NCBI GenBank assembly: GCA_016212665.1
Contig: JACREZ010000006.1
Location: 1 to 64,000 of the forward strand
Length of the DNA stretch: 64,000 nt
Source of the DNA: Ignavibacteriota bacterium
GTDB lineage: Bacteria; Bacteroidota; Ignavibacteria; UBA10030; SZUA-254
Direction: 5' to 3'
The notes under the pieces are model-generated. The model was not told where the DNA came from and made no database searches. It saw nothing but the letters and a program-made list of their open reading frames with translations. This document shows positions 39,214 to 48,399 of this stretch, one piece after another (the stretch's first letter is position 1; each line of letters starts with the position of its first letter). The position numbers and the translations under genes were made by a program.

Positions 39214-39474
39214 TTATCTAAGAGGTTTAATGGGTGTTGCAGGATTTCCACTCTGAACTACATTCCAGTTTCTCAACAATTCGTTTCTGTGTTCAAAAGC
39301 CCACTCAAGAACAAGCGATAACGCCCTTCTTGGTAGTTTACCTTTCACGACTTCCAATCGTTCAATCGAAATCTTCGCTTCATCATCACCATATCGTGCA
39401 TGAAAATGCGGCGGTCCATGGTCATTGAAATACATCGTAATTATTACGCCGAAAAATTCGCTTACTCTTGGCAA
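39214..39474 (-). CDS. DUF4160 protein
   Basis: 86 residues from a TTG start (MPRVSEFFGVIITMY); AAGGA lies 9 bases upstream. The DUF4160 signature is clear: ITMYFNDHGPPHFHARYGDDEAKI (quoted in part: FNDHGPPHFHARYG), with conserved His residues, then LPRRALSLVLEWAFEHRNEL. It is followed by the DUF2442 gene. Function unknown. Confidence 0.82.
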   Translation of the reverse strand: MPRVSEFFGVIITMYFNDHGPPHFHARYGDDEAKISIERLEVVKGKLPRRALSLVLEWAFEHRNELLRNWNVVQSGNPATPIKPLR

Positions 39475-39537
39475 TGGAATTCCTTTTTATTTGCATTGTA
39501 CTAATTCATGAAGATAAAAACAATTTTAACATATAAA

Positions 39538-39600
39538 CCCTGAATCATGAATCTTGAATCTTGACCTTGAATCTTGAATGTTGAATCGTAAATCTCACTC
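39538..39600. repeat. TTGAATC word repeats
   Basis: TGAATCATGAATCTTGAATC continues with CTTGAATCTTGAATG and TTGAATCG: an imperfect 7-bp/8-bp direct repeat between the DUF4160 gene and the end of the outer-membrane barrel gene. Confidence 0.75.
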
Positions 39601-39645
39601 CCCAACTTACCACTATCATTGTTCTCTCTTAACAAACGAAGCGGT

Positions 39646-40767
39646 CTAAAATCTGAACAAGTACTCAACCCCTAACCCCACCTGATGCGATTGGTAACTT
39701 CCCGCGTCGCTTGTCTCTTCGAGGTTGGTTGTGTTTTCTTCCCAAAAATAGTTTAACGAGAGGTTGATATTTTTCAACACCGTGTATTCGATCTCGGTAA
39801 AAATTTTGTAGAAATTGTCTTTCCTTCCGAGATGAAATTTATCGGTTGGCTTTTCCGAAGTGTAGGATTGAGATTCGTACACAACAACAAATTTCCATTG
39901 GAGGGGTAGTTTTGTTGCCCGTTTCAACTCCACTTCCGCTCCGGCATTGAAACGATGTGAATAGTTGGTAACGTCGGCAATGTTTGTGTCCGGATTGTCG
40001 CTACCGTCCGCTTTGGCATTGGAATATGTGTAATCGAGATTGAGTTTCATCGCTCTCGTCAGTTTGTAACTTCCATCGAGCGCAAAAACGTTTGTTGTGC
40101 TGTTGCGTTCTTCAAACTCCCGGTTGTACGATGTCTGTTCAATATCAAACTGAAGCGAGGAAAACAATTTCGATGTAAGATTCCCGCCGATTTCAAACTC
40201 AAGCGAATTCTTCTTCAGCGATGCCTGAACATTTTTCACATAGTTAATCGAAGATTTGGGATAACTGTAATCTTTGTACTGAAGATTCCTGAGATAATAT
40301 TCAGGAAGTTGAGAGTAACCGAATGAGAAATAATATTTCTTCAGGAATCGCTGTCGCGCCTCGAAGCCGAATGAAGTATAATTTTTGATAGGGCTATGTG
40401 CATAGAGCGAACGCGCCATCCTGAAACGGAATGTAGTCGGATTGTTTGTGATAAACTCTGTAGAAATTCCGCCCCGTATGCGAAGCGCAGTAATAGCATC
40501 GTCTTGTTTATCAATGGAGAATTTTTGTTTTAACAATCGTGCATTTCGAGCACTTGTGTCAAGTGCGGCACGGTATTCAGTTTCAAAGTTGTTAAACTTC
40601 GACAAATCTTTCGCAGAGTAATCAAGAATATTGTCGTTATAATACTGCGTCACTCCGAGAGCACCGGAGATTCTGCTTTCTACTCCCAACGAATCCTCCT
40701 CCTGTGCAACACCGAAAAATGAAAGAACAATGATGAATGAAAACGCAACTGCAAACTTATTCTTCAT
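39646..40767 (-). CDS. Outer-membrane beta-barrel protein of the poly-gamma-glutamate operon
   Basis: 373 residues. Signal peptide MKNKFAVAFSFIIVLSFFGVA. The mature part is a series of alternating strands with aromatic girdles (YYFSFGYSQLPEYYL, LQFDIEQTSYNREF, MKLNLDYTYSNAKA, INLSLNYFWEENT), ending in VGLGVEYLFRF with the terminal Phe typical of outer-membrane barrels. It is the last gene of the pgs operon and overlaps the gene before it by 11 bp. No sequence family is recognised. A role in taking the polymer across the outer membrane, or in anchoring it, is inferred from position and topology only. Confidence 0.75.
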   Translation of the reverse strand: MKNKFAVAFSFIIVLSFFGVAQEEDSLGVESRISGALGVTQYYNDNILDYSAKDLSKFNNFETEYRAALDTSARNARLLKQKFSIDKQDDAITALRIRGGISTEFITNNPTTFRFRMARSLYAHSPIKNYTSFGFEARQRFLKKYYFSFGYSQLPEYYLRNLQYKDYSYPKSSINYVKNVQASLKKNSLEFEIGGNLTSKLFSSLQFDIEQTSYNREFEERNSTTNVFALDGSYKLTRAMKLNLDYTYSNAKADGSDNPDTNIADVTNYSHRFNAGAEVELKRATKLPLQWKFVVVYESQSYTSEKPTDKFHLGRKDNFYKIFTEIEYTVLKNINLSLNYFWEENTTNLEETSDAGSYQSHQVGLGVEYLFRF

Positions 40768-41653
40768 TATCCAAATCCGATTGTGGAATGGAAAACTTTA
40801 ACCCGACTGCCTGCGCAAGAGATTCATCCAACTTAAACTTGTATGTATGTTCTCCATCCGGCACATCGAAGTAGAACGAATTCGCTTTTCCGGGAATGAC
40901 ATCTTTCAGTTCCTGAAATATTACGCCGACCGATTTCGTCGTCGAAAGCGGTTTTGTCAACACTTTCTTCTCCCCTTCCCACATCGTCACGGTAAATTTT
41001 TGCCCGCCTTTCATCTTCTCATCGTAGCACAACCGTGCGCTGATTTTCATTCTTGTCGGACCAACTACACGAACTTTTACGTTGTGATTGTTCGAGTGAA
41101 TGTAGTATGTAATCAGTTTTTCCTTCACCACCGCTGTAACAACTTTCTCGTACGAGAGCGCTTCGATAGTAACAAGTTTCTTTTTAATTTTTGATGGCGT
41201 GTAATAAAACTTCAGTGCGGCTTCTCCTGCAACCGGTTCATCCAAGCGAAAGACATACGTGTGTGTTCCTTCCGGCACATTAATGGTGAATTTTCTATTC
41301 TTGCCGGAAACTAAATCACTGTTCTTGTACGGGATAGTTGATTTTTCCGTCTGCGTGGAAAATACTTTCACTTCTTCCGAACCTTCGAGCGCACGCACAG
41401 TGAACCGTTCAGAGGCGTTGCTTGATTTTGCAAATGCAAGCCGGTTCAAAACTTTCAACTTTCCCGGTCCATCAACTTCAATCGTAATGGTGTTCGATTT
41501 TGTCAGACGGTAATACGTTCGTTCTTTTCCGCTCATCATCAATTTCACACTTTCACCGTGAAGCGGTCGCACCGTAATTGTCTTTGCTGCATATCCTTGC
41601 AACGTAGCAACAAGGAAGAGAAGAAAAATAAAAAAATATTTGTTCGTGTTCAT
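40757..41653 (-). CDS. Secreted duplicated-domain protein of the poly-gamma-glutamate operon
   Basis: 298 residues. Signal peptide MNTNKYFFIFLLFLVATLQG, cleaved near YAA. Two tandem domains of about 130 residues (about 24-152 and 160-290) align: the first has VDGPGKLKVLNRLAF, FTVRALEGSEEVKV and VPEGTHTYVFRLDE; the second VVGPTRMKISARLCY, FTVTMWEGEKKVLT and VPDGEHTYKFKLDE. Both look all-beta. The start overlaps the pgsW stop (ATGA) and the end overlaps the barrel gene by 11 bp. A periplasmic partner of the barrel or of the polymer is inferred. No named family recognised. Confidence 0.75.
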   Translation of the reverse strand: MNTNKYFFIFLLFLVATLQGYAAKTITVRPLHGESVKLMMSGKERTYYRLTKSNTITIEVDGPGKLKVLNRLAFAKSSNASERFTVRALEGSEEVKVFSTQTEKSTIPYKNSDLVSGKNRKFTINVPEGTHTYVFRLDEPVAGEAALKFYYTPSKIKKKLVTIEALSYEKVVTAVVKEKLITYYIHSNNHNVKVRVVGPTRMKISARLCYDEKMKGGQKFTVTMWEGEKKVLTKPLSTTKSVGVIFQELKDVIPGKANSFYFDVPDGEHTYKFKLDESLAQAVGLKFSIPQSDLDNEE

Positions 41654-42789
41654 ACAGTTTCCGGATTCGTTTGTTTGACTGCTGTTCGTTTTAATAAATA
41701 GTGTTTGACATCAATGCGAATAAAAACAAATAACACAATCAAAAGAAATATAGTCAATATTACAGTGTTCGTAATCGAATATCTGTGTTTAAAAAAAAGC
41801 GAGCCTTCCCCGAACTCCGGTTCCTTCTCTACAATTTCCAGAGGTAAGTCGTACCGCTCGGCAATTTTTTCTACCTGCAATAAATTAATGACCGGAATTC
41901 CATGCTCAGCCATTCGAACGATAACTGCGCGAACGGGAAAGTTTTTTATTGCAAGATGCTGTGTCATACCCGGAGGAACAAGACGTGCGTTTTGTGAACC
42001 GCCGATGGATGCAACCCCGCCACCGATATTCACATACCCGGCAATCGCTTGTCCTTTGCTGAGCGTATCATACATCGCCATACGTTTCACAATGTTGTTT
42101 TCTAATGTCGCCTCATCAAGCAAGTGTACATTGTTTCTCCTGATTGCATCAACGATAAGTTCGCGCCCTTCGGGTGAAAGACCTCGCCCGTTATCCGCAC
42201 CGCCTCCAACCGATGCTGCAGAAGATTTGAAGGAGAGAATTCCCCGTTCGTTTAATACTCGTTCCATATCGAGCCAAGTTAACGCGGGTAGATTCGCTCC
42301 CCAATCGGATGAACCGACTGACGTAATGATGATTGGTTTCAATTCTAACGCTGCGCACGCGGCAAGAAATGAAATGTTCCAGCCGGGAAATGAGCCGGTC
42401 ATACCAACTGCAATCGTGCTTCCTTTTTTCACTTTTGCTTTGATGAGCATATCAACAAATGCCGCCGCATAGTTCGGATTTGTTGTGAGAATTTTTGATG
42501 TCACAATTCCCCGGTCGGAAGTAATCGGTGTTCGTTCCTGCCCGATGATTCCTGTTCGGTATGGGTCGTTCTGAATATCAACTTTAATTCCGAGCGTTTG
42601 TGAATAACTTTTGATTGCTTCACGCGCGACAAGCGAAAGTTTCGCCGCTTGCAGTTTCTTATCGAAATGCGGTTGACGTTCCAACTGTGCCGTTTGCTCT
42701 GCGAGATAAAAAATCAACAGAGAAAATAACGCAAGCCCGGCAAGCATCACTTCACTTGCTTTTCCATCTTTCCATTTCATATTACCCAT
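41650..42789 (-). CDS. pgsW: Poly-gamma-glutamate system protein
   Basis: 379 residues. An N-terminal helix (VMLAGLALFSLLIFYLA), a large soluble domain and a C-terminal helix (TNTVILTIFLLIVLFVFI) give a membrane-anchored protein. The soluble part has conserved stretches seen in the family that goes with CapB/CapC homologs: IGQERTPITSDRG, IAVGMTGSFPGWNIS, TSVGSSDWGANLP, GYVNIGGGVASIGGSQNARL, HGIPVINLLQVEKIAERY. Exact function is not known to me. It overlaps pgsC by 13 bp and the next gene by 4 bp. I recognise the family mainly from these motifs and from context. Confidence 0.85.
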   Translation of the reverse strand: MGNMKWKDGKASEVMLAGLALFSLLIFYLAEQTAQLERQPHFDKKLQAAKLSLVAREAIKSYSQTLGIKVDIQNDPYRTGIIGQERTPITSDRGIVTSKILTTNPNYAAAFVDMLIKAKVKKGSTIAVGMTGSFPGWNISFLAACAALELKPIIITSVGSSDWGANLPALTWLDMERVLNERGILSFKSSAASVGGGADNGRGLSPEGRELIVDAIRRNNVHLLDEATLENNIVKRMAMYDTLSKGQAIAGYVNIGGGVASIGGSQNARLVPPGMTQHLAIKNFPVRAVIVRMAEHGIPVINLLQVEKIAERYDLPLEIVEKEPEFGEGSLFFKHRYSITNTVILTIFLLIVLFVFIRIDVKHYLLKRTAVKQTNPETV

Positions 42790-43268
42790 TCCTCATATAA
42801 AAAAACTTCTCCGCCGGTTGTAATCATCAACACTAACCGAATGAACACTGCCACAATCAACATTGTCGAAATTGTTTTGATGACGCCCTGACGTTCCATC
42901 CAGTTGGCAATCAGCCCGGGAATAATCAAGCCGATGGTGTGCAGTTCAAACGACATGAAATTTGTTTGGATGATTAACAGCTCTCGCGACAACCAACCGA
43001 AAAGAAATCCCAGCAGAATCACCATCACGATTCTTCGGCGACCATAGATAAACATGTAGTTTGAAAAAAACTTCAGCGTGAAGAATGTAATCAAACTGAC
43101 AAGAATTGTTCCGACAATTCTCAACGGATGATGAATCATCAGAGCGATGTATCCCGGCACGACCATGCCGCCGGCGGCAATGCCAAGTGTTTCCGAGAAC
43201 ACCAGACTTAAGACCAATCCTATACCAATGGATTGGAATACTATTTCGCGAGCAGATTCAGTAAGCAA
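42777..43268 (-). CDS. pgsC: Poly-gamma-glutamate biosynthesis membrane protein PgsC/CapC
   Basis: 163 residues with about five membrane helices. Family features: IGLVLSLVFSETLGIAAGGMVVPGYIAL at the start (quoted in part: SETLGIAAGGMVVPGYIAL) and FELHTIGLIIPGLIANWMERQG. PgsC forms the membrane complex with PgsB that makes and moves the polymer across the inner membrane. It overlaps pgsB by 11 bp and pgsW by 13 bp. Confidence 0.93.
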   Translation of the reverse strand: MLTESAREIVFQSIGIGLVLSLVFSETLGIAAGGMVVPGYIALMIHHPLRIVGTILVSLITFFTLKFFSNYMFIYGRRRIVMVILLGFLFGWLSRELLIIQTNFMSFELHTIGLIIPGLIANWMERQGVIKTISTMLIVAVFIRLVLMITTGGEVFLYEEWVI

Positions 43269-44433
43269 TTTCTTTCCCTCGGTTAGTAAAGTTCATAACG
43301 ATTTCTTCTCCGAAACCGACTATATTGCCGATTCCGATAACTATTGATTTACGCGGCGTTAGTGATGCCACGTATTGAAAAATTTCCTCGGCAGAGTCAC
43401 CGCCTTTGTCTGCAATTTTTGATTTAGGAATATCCAGAGCGAGCGCACGATTGTACAGCACCGTTGTGGATTCTCCTGCCAGAATAAAATGGTCGGCGCG
43501 AATTCTGAATGTGATTAATTCCGCGAGCGCTTCCGTGCGCTGAACTCTGTCCTGCCGACTGTTGACGATGACAATAACTTTCTTGTCTTCTGAAAAGAAA
43601 CTCTTCAACATTTCCCAAATAACAACATACGAGTCCGGGTCGTTTGCCGCGAAACCGTTGACAAACTCGATTTCTTTTTCGTAGTAATGCACTTTGAATA
43701 TTCTGAGAACGCCGGGGTCAGGAATCGCACGCTGCATTCCCAATAACGCTTGCCCGCGTGGAACGCTAAGATGTTCGCAGACAGCAAGCGCCAGCGCAAC
43801 GTTGTCTTTGTGTTCAAGATAGGAAAAGCCTTGCATCATCGTATCCGTAACATCGGCGCTGACCGTTCGGACTGCTTTGCTGTTTCGTTCTTCTGCGACC
43901 GTACACATAACAGGAAAATATGTTTCTTCTGCAGTGAACAACACACTATTCGTCGGCGTCGTCTGTGAAAGCGAACGTGCAACATCTTCTACCGTCGGTC
44001 CCATTTCATCCAAATGGTCGGCACGCGCATTCGTAATCACTCCGACTGTTGAACGCACCATTTGCTTTTCCATAATGATTTGATTCGGAGGTAGCACCGC
44101 CATACATTCGACGACAAGCGCATCCACATCCATCGCAACAGCTTTGCGAAATACTTTCAGTTGTTCGATGATGTTCGCTCGTCCGACTCGTTCGATAGGA
44201 ATTTCCGTTCCGTCGGGGTAAATGTACCGCGGTTTGGTTCCGGTTGTTTTTCCGAGCGTTCGTAATCCACCTGCCTGCAAACCACCGGTAATCAATCGTG
44301 TAACAGATGATTTGCCGCGCGTTCCATTGATAAGAATCCGAATCGGAACTTTATCAATGTTTTGCTGATGACGACGGAACTCCCAGAATCCGTACACCGC
44401 AAGGAGAACGATGAGTAAGCCGACTGCAATCAT
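43258..44433 (-). CDS. pgsB: Poly-gamma-glutamate synthase PgsB/CapB
   Basis: 391 residues. An N-terminal membrane helix (VGLLIVLLAVYGFWEF) and a Mur-ligase-like ATPase domain with P-loop INGTRGKSSVTRLI (about 36-49). It continues with GKTTGTKPRYIYPDG, VECMAVLPPN, GVITNARADHLDEMGPT and VIVNSRQDRVQRTE. It activates glutamate as acyl phosphate and joins it through gamma-carboxyl bonds. The ATG is 7 bp after the stop of the large propeller gene. First of five tightly overlapping genes. Confidence 0.94.
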   Translation of the reverse strand: MIAVGLLIVLLAVYGFWEFRRHQQNIDKVPIRILINGTRGKSSVTRLITGGLQAGGLRTLGKTTGTKPRYIYPDGTEIPIERVGRANIIEQLKVFRKAVAMDVDALVVECMAVLPPNQIIMEKQMVRSTVGVITNARADHLDEMGPTVEDVARSLSQTTPTNSVLFTAEETYFPVMCTVAEERNSKAVRTVSADVTDTMMQGFSYLEHKDNVALALAVCEHLSVPRGQALLGMQRAIPDPGVLRIFKVHYYEKEIEFVNGFAANDPDSYVVIWEMLKSFFSEDKKVIVIVNSRQDRVQRTEALAELITFRIRADHFILAGESTTVLYNRALALDIPKSKIADKGGDSAEEIFQYVASLTPRKSIVIGIGNIVGFGEEIVMNFTNRGKEIAY

Positions 44434-44440
44434 TGGTGTA

Positions 44441-47400
44441 TTACTTTACTAAGGTTAATTGTTTTGAATCTCTGAACAGTAAAAATCCGCTTTCAACATC
44501 AAACGCATGAAGCCGGTAAAAATACACACCACTCGGCAGTGACTTTGCATCGAAGGTTTGTGTGTGTACTCCAGCTGTCAGTTTCTGCTGAACGAGTTGT
44601 CCTACTTCTTCTCCGAGGATATTATGCACCGTCATGTACACCAGCGCATCTTGCGGAAGATTGTACTGTATCGTTGTCGTCGGGTTGAACGGATTCGGAT
44701 AATTTTGACTCAACAAAAATGTGGTTGGATGTTGAATCGCTTCCTTTGTCCCGATGAATAATTTCAACGCCTTTTCCGGATCCGATTGTAACGTGACAAA
44801 TCCATCAGACCGGAGATTGAGTGGTTGAGTGTTCGTAATTCCCCGAAATGATAGAGTAGAGTTCATGAACGTTGCGCTTCCTTTCCATGATAAAGTTACA
44901 GGATATTCCGCTCCTCGGATGTGAAGAGAAAATTCGTTTGTTTGATTATTCGTCGGATTGATAATTTCCAAAGAACGTTGCGATGCAAACCGAACATCAA
45001 ATACTCCGCTCGGAGGAACGGGCGGGAGTTCGTTACTCGAATTGAACAACGCTGGATTTGTGCCCAATGCTAAGTTCCGTTTCCTTCCTTTTGCATCGGT
45101 AAATTGTAATACTAACGATTCTTCTTGCTTATTGTCTGATTCAGTTCCTCGTGGATTGTTCTTTCCAAGAAGAGTATTTCCCAAAATGAGTTGTCCGCTT
45201 TGGTCAAGTTTCACCCAATATGCTTTGCCGGGCTTCAACGTATCTTCTGAAAAATATCCTGCTGATTGTGAGAAACCATAAAAACTTGAAACAATCGAAG
45301 AAGGCGCGACAGGAACGACTTGAGCAATCAACAAAGGAGTAGAAATTCCACCGATTAAATTCCATCGCGCATTGACATCAATCGTATCAGAATTTATCAC
45401 AGCGCCACCAAGCGGTAGTTGCTGATTGCCTGAAAACTTCATCCAATACCCTGCGCCACTTTGCAATGTATCTTTGGATATGTAACCGCTCTCATAAGCG
45501 AACGCTTGGGAAGCCGCTGATGGAAAAATTGAATTCTTCCGCATATCATTTAATCCGACCGGAACGGACGCGAGATTCCATCCATCCTCAACAGAAATAT
45601 TTGTAATAATTGAACCGGTTGTATCTAACACAGTGACGGTAACGGCTTCACTGTCTGCCATTACTCCATCCGAAGCAATGAAGAGAAGGAAATAATTTCC
45701 AATGTCCGAGTACGTCGGCGACCATGAAAAACTTCCGGTCCCGTTTCCGTTATCAACAAAGGAAGCGGAGGAGGGTTTATTGAGGAGTGTAAACGTCGGA
45801 GTCAGTAAATCCGGGTCATTAGCGCTGACTCCGAACGATAGCGATTGGTTAAACACAAGTGACTTATTTCCAATCGCCGTTAAAACCGGAGGACGATTTG
45901 TAACTGTAATTACAATTTTTTCAGAATCAACGAGCGAACCGTCAGATGCTTTAAACGTCAGATTGTATGTTCCGTTTTGCGCATACGTCGGCGTCCATTG
46001 AAAAGAACCGTTACCATTTCCGCTATCAGTAAATGTCGCACCGGAAGGCAATCCCGAAACCGTGAGAGACGGCATTGTTCCGTTTCCATCTGCAGATGCA
46101 ATGTTCAATGAAAGAGTTTGAGTTACAAGAAGTGATTGATTTCCAATCGCTGATAAGACAGGCGCTTGATTCACAAACGAGTAGGTCGTATGAAATACTC
46201 CGGTCGAACCGGTTCCAACATACACATTGATTGGATTCGCATTGTCACACTCAAGAACATAAATTTCTAAATCCGAAAGTCCATCGTTCATCGGCAACCA
46301 ATGGCTTCCGCTATCAGCGCTGACAAACACACCGCTTCCGAACGTTGCAGCAAACACAACTCTTCTGTCAGTTGGATGTCGAACTATCGAACGAACCGAA
46401 TTAACTGAAGCAATCTTTGAAAGTAATGTCCAACTTGCGCCGGCATTGAAACTCTTATACACCCGTCCGCTATCCGAACCGACATACACGATATTTGAAT
46501 TTCCGGCATCAACAGTAATTGTTCTGATAAAACTATCTTGCAATAAAAATCCATTTGCATTGGTGATGTTTGTCCAATTGCTTCCGCCGTCAGATGTTTT
46601 GTAGAGATAATTTAAATCTGTTCCTGCGTAAATGACATTCGGATTCGCTTTGTCAATCGCAATCGAACGAATCGAAGTGCTGAACGGGATTCCGTTATTC
46701 GATGCCACCCACGATGTGCCGCCGTTCGTTGTTTTGAACACGCCGTTTCCGGTTCCGGCATACGCAATACTCGCATTGGTAGGATGAGCAACAACTGCAC
46801 GAATATATTTATTGATGACTGTCGAATCTGAAACAACCCAGTTCGCTCCTCCATCCGTTGTCTTGAACACTCCGGTTCCATAAATACCTGCGTACAGAAT
46901 CGAAACATTATTTGTCGTTGTAAGCGATGTAACCGAGTTAGAACTTGTCAACGTTGTTGCCGTATTCCACGTCGTTGCGTGATTTGATGAAAGCCAAATC
47001 CCATCGCCGAAACCATTTGCGAGCACGACATTTCCATTTGTAATAACTTTAATATCGCGGGCAGAGACACCCATCATTCCGGTGTTTCGCGGTTGCCATG
47101 TCTTTCCTGAGTCAACGCTTCCATAAACTCCCATTCCTTCAGTAGCGAGCAACAGTTTGGATTCATCAACATTATCAAGATGAATGTCGTTGATGATTGC
47201 CTGAATTCCCGGAAGCCCCGTTCCTTTGGGCCACCCATCTGTTACATCGCCGAGCGAACGACGATAAAAATCACCTGCCGAATCAGTTCCCGCATATCTG
47301 AATGCTGTTCCAAAAGCAACAGCACTTGTATTTTTATCGGTCATCGGGTTCGTTGTCCCGCCGCCGTTAATCTCTGTCCAGTTCAACCCGTAGTTTACAG

Positions 47401-48139
47401 ATTTGTAAACACCTTTCGATGCAGTACCGATGATGAGACTATAGTCAGGATAATTTCGTGAAAGCGCAATGGACATGACGGTACTTCTGATACCGATGTT
47501 TCGTTGCACTTGCGCCCATGTTACTCCACCATCTGAACTTTTGAACAACGCGCCGCCGGAAGCAACATCAAGAATCGAACCCCCAACATAGATTGAATCA
47601 GGTGCGTAAACCTCGACTGCACGTAAGTGCGTCATTGTCATTCCAGAAACAGGGTCGGTCACCACATGATTTGTCCATGTCGTTCCAAGGTTGGTTGATT
47701 TATAAAGATTCGCACCATACGTTGCCGCGTACAAAAATCCTGTTGAAACATCATACGCGATATCTCTGACTGAATTAGGAGTTGTAACGGCAAGCGTCCA
47801 AGAAGTACCGCCGTTTGTTGATTTGAACACGCCATCGTTTGTTCCGACAAACACATCGTTATCGGAAATAGCGAGTATTGAACGAGCATACGTGTTGATA
47901 ATTCCCTGAGAGCGGTTGAACCATGACGCGCCTCCGTCCGTGCTTTTATACACGCCCGAACCAAACGCCGCGGCAAAAAGAATATTTCCGCTCACCGGAG
48001 ATTGAGCAACTGCCCGAATATTTTTATGATTAGGTCCGCTTCCTGTCCACGACTGCGAATGGAGAGAAAAACTGATTGTGAAGAGAAGAACCGCAACCAA
48101 TGCGCTTCTTCCAAAATTGAACTGTAGATGAGAAAGCAT
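44441..48139 (-). CDS. Large secreted beta-propeller protein with Ig-like and T9SS sorting domains, upstream of pgsB
   Basis: About 1232 residues from ATG 48139 (MLSHLQFNFGRSALVAVLLF, signal peptide ending near LHSQS). Upstream in-frame starts would bury the signal peptide. About 30-640 are BNR-type blades (GVYKSTDGGASWFN, GVFKSTNGGTSWTL, GVFKTTNGGTSWVA, YLYKTSDGGSNWTN). About 650-840 are two cadherin/Ig-like repeats (APVLSAIGNQSL ... GSFQWTPTYAQNGTYNLTF and PVLTAIGNKSL ... GSFSWSPTYSDIGNYFLLF). Next come GWNLASVPV/GYWMKF-type repeats and a type A sorting domain (LSQNYPNPFNPTTTIQYNL ... GVYFYRLHAF). Its stop is 7 bp before the pgsB ATG, so co-transcription is likely. A surface role, perhaps with the capsule, is inferred. 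Confidence 0.85.
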   Translation of the reverse strand: MLSHLQFNFGRSALVAVLLFTISFSLHSQSWTGSGPNHKNIRAVAQSPVSGNILFAAAFGSGVYKSTDGGASWFNRSQGIINTYARSILAISDNDVFVGTNDGVFKSTNGGTSWTLAVTTPNSVRDIAYDVSTGFLYAATYGANLYKSTNLGTTWTNHVVTDPVSGMTMTHLRAVEVYAPDSIYVGGSILDVASGGALFKSSDGGVTWAQVQRNIGIRSTVMSIALSRNYPDYSLIIGTASKGVYKSVNYGLNWTEINGGGTTNPMTDKNTSAVAFGTAFRYAGTDSAGDFYRRSLGDVTDGWPKGTGLPGIQAIINDIHLDNVDESKLLLATEGMGVYGSVDSGKTWQPRNTGMMGVSARDIKVITNGNVVLANGFGDGIWLSSNHATTWNTATTLTSSNSVTSLTTTNNVSILYAGIYGTGVFKTTDGGANWVVSDSTVINKYIRAVVAHPTNASIAYAGTGNGVFKTTNGGTSWVASNNGIPFSTSIRSIAIDKANPNVIYAGTDLNYLYKTSDGGSNWTNITNANGFLLQDSFIRTITVDAGNSNIVYVGSDSGRVYKSFNAGASWTLLSKIASVNSVRSIVRHPTDRRVVFAATFGSGVFVSADSGSHWLPMNDGLSDLEIYVLECDNANPINVYVGTGSTGVFHTTYSFVNQAPVLSAIGNQSLLVTQTLSLNIASADGNGTMPSLTVSGLPSGATFTDSGNGNGSFQWTPTYAQNGTYNLTFKASDGSLVDSEKIVITVTNRPPVLTAIGNKSLVFNQSLSFGVSANDPDLLTPTFTLLNKPSSASFVDNGNGTGSFSWSPTYSDIGNYFLLFIASDGVMADSEAVTVTVLDTTGSIITNISVEDGWNLASVPVGLNDMRKNSIFPSAASQAFAYESGYISKDTLQSGAGYWMKFSGNQQLPLGGAVINSDTIDVNARWNLIGGISTPLLIAQVVPVAPSSIVSSFYGFSQSAGYFSEDTLKPGKAYWVKLDQSGQLILGNTLLGKNNPRGTESDNKQEESLVLQFTDAKGRKRNLALGTNPALFNSSNELPPVPPSGVFDVRFASQRSLEIINPTNNQTNEFSLHIRGAEYPVTLSWKGSATFMNSTLSFRGITNTQPLNLRSDGFVTLQSDPEKALKLFIGTKEAIQHPTTFLLSQNYPNPFNPTTTIQYNLPQDALVYMTVHNILGEEVGQLVQQKLTAGVHTQTFDAKSLPSGVYFYRLHAFDVESGFLLFRDSKQLTLVK

Positions 48140-48399
48140 CACTAAAACCCGTAACTGATAAAAAGAACTTCTTTTATTTTGAACTACAACTGATGAACAA
48201 AAGACGTCCCATGAAAATATACAGAACATCTTTGTTTCGCTAAAACATTTCAAAGGCTGTGCCAATAAAACGTTGGAAACATAAACACATAATCAAGACA
48301 ATTAATAGATTTGTAGAAAGACTTTTTTTTCTGTGTGGAATTCATGTCACACAAGTTTATGATTAGGGCAGGAAGGTGTGGAATGGTTGGGACAAAATC

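Noticed and set aside
5541-48139. Type IX secretion machinery
   Set aside because: Only substrates with sorting domains are present; no por/gld/spr secretion genes were found in the window.
48140-48265. Upstream extension of the propeller gene before pgsB
   Set aside because: It would place 42 residues ahead of a clear signal peptide; ATG 48139 is preferred.
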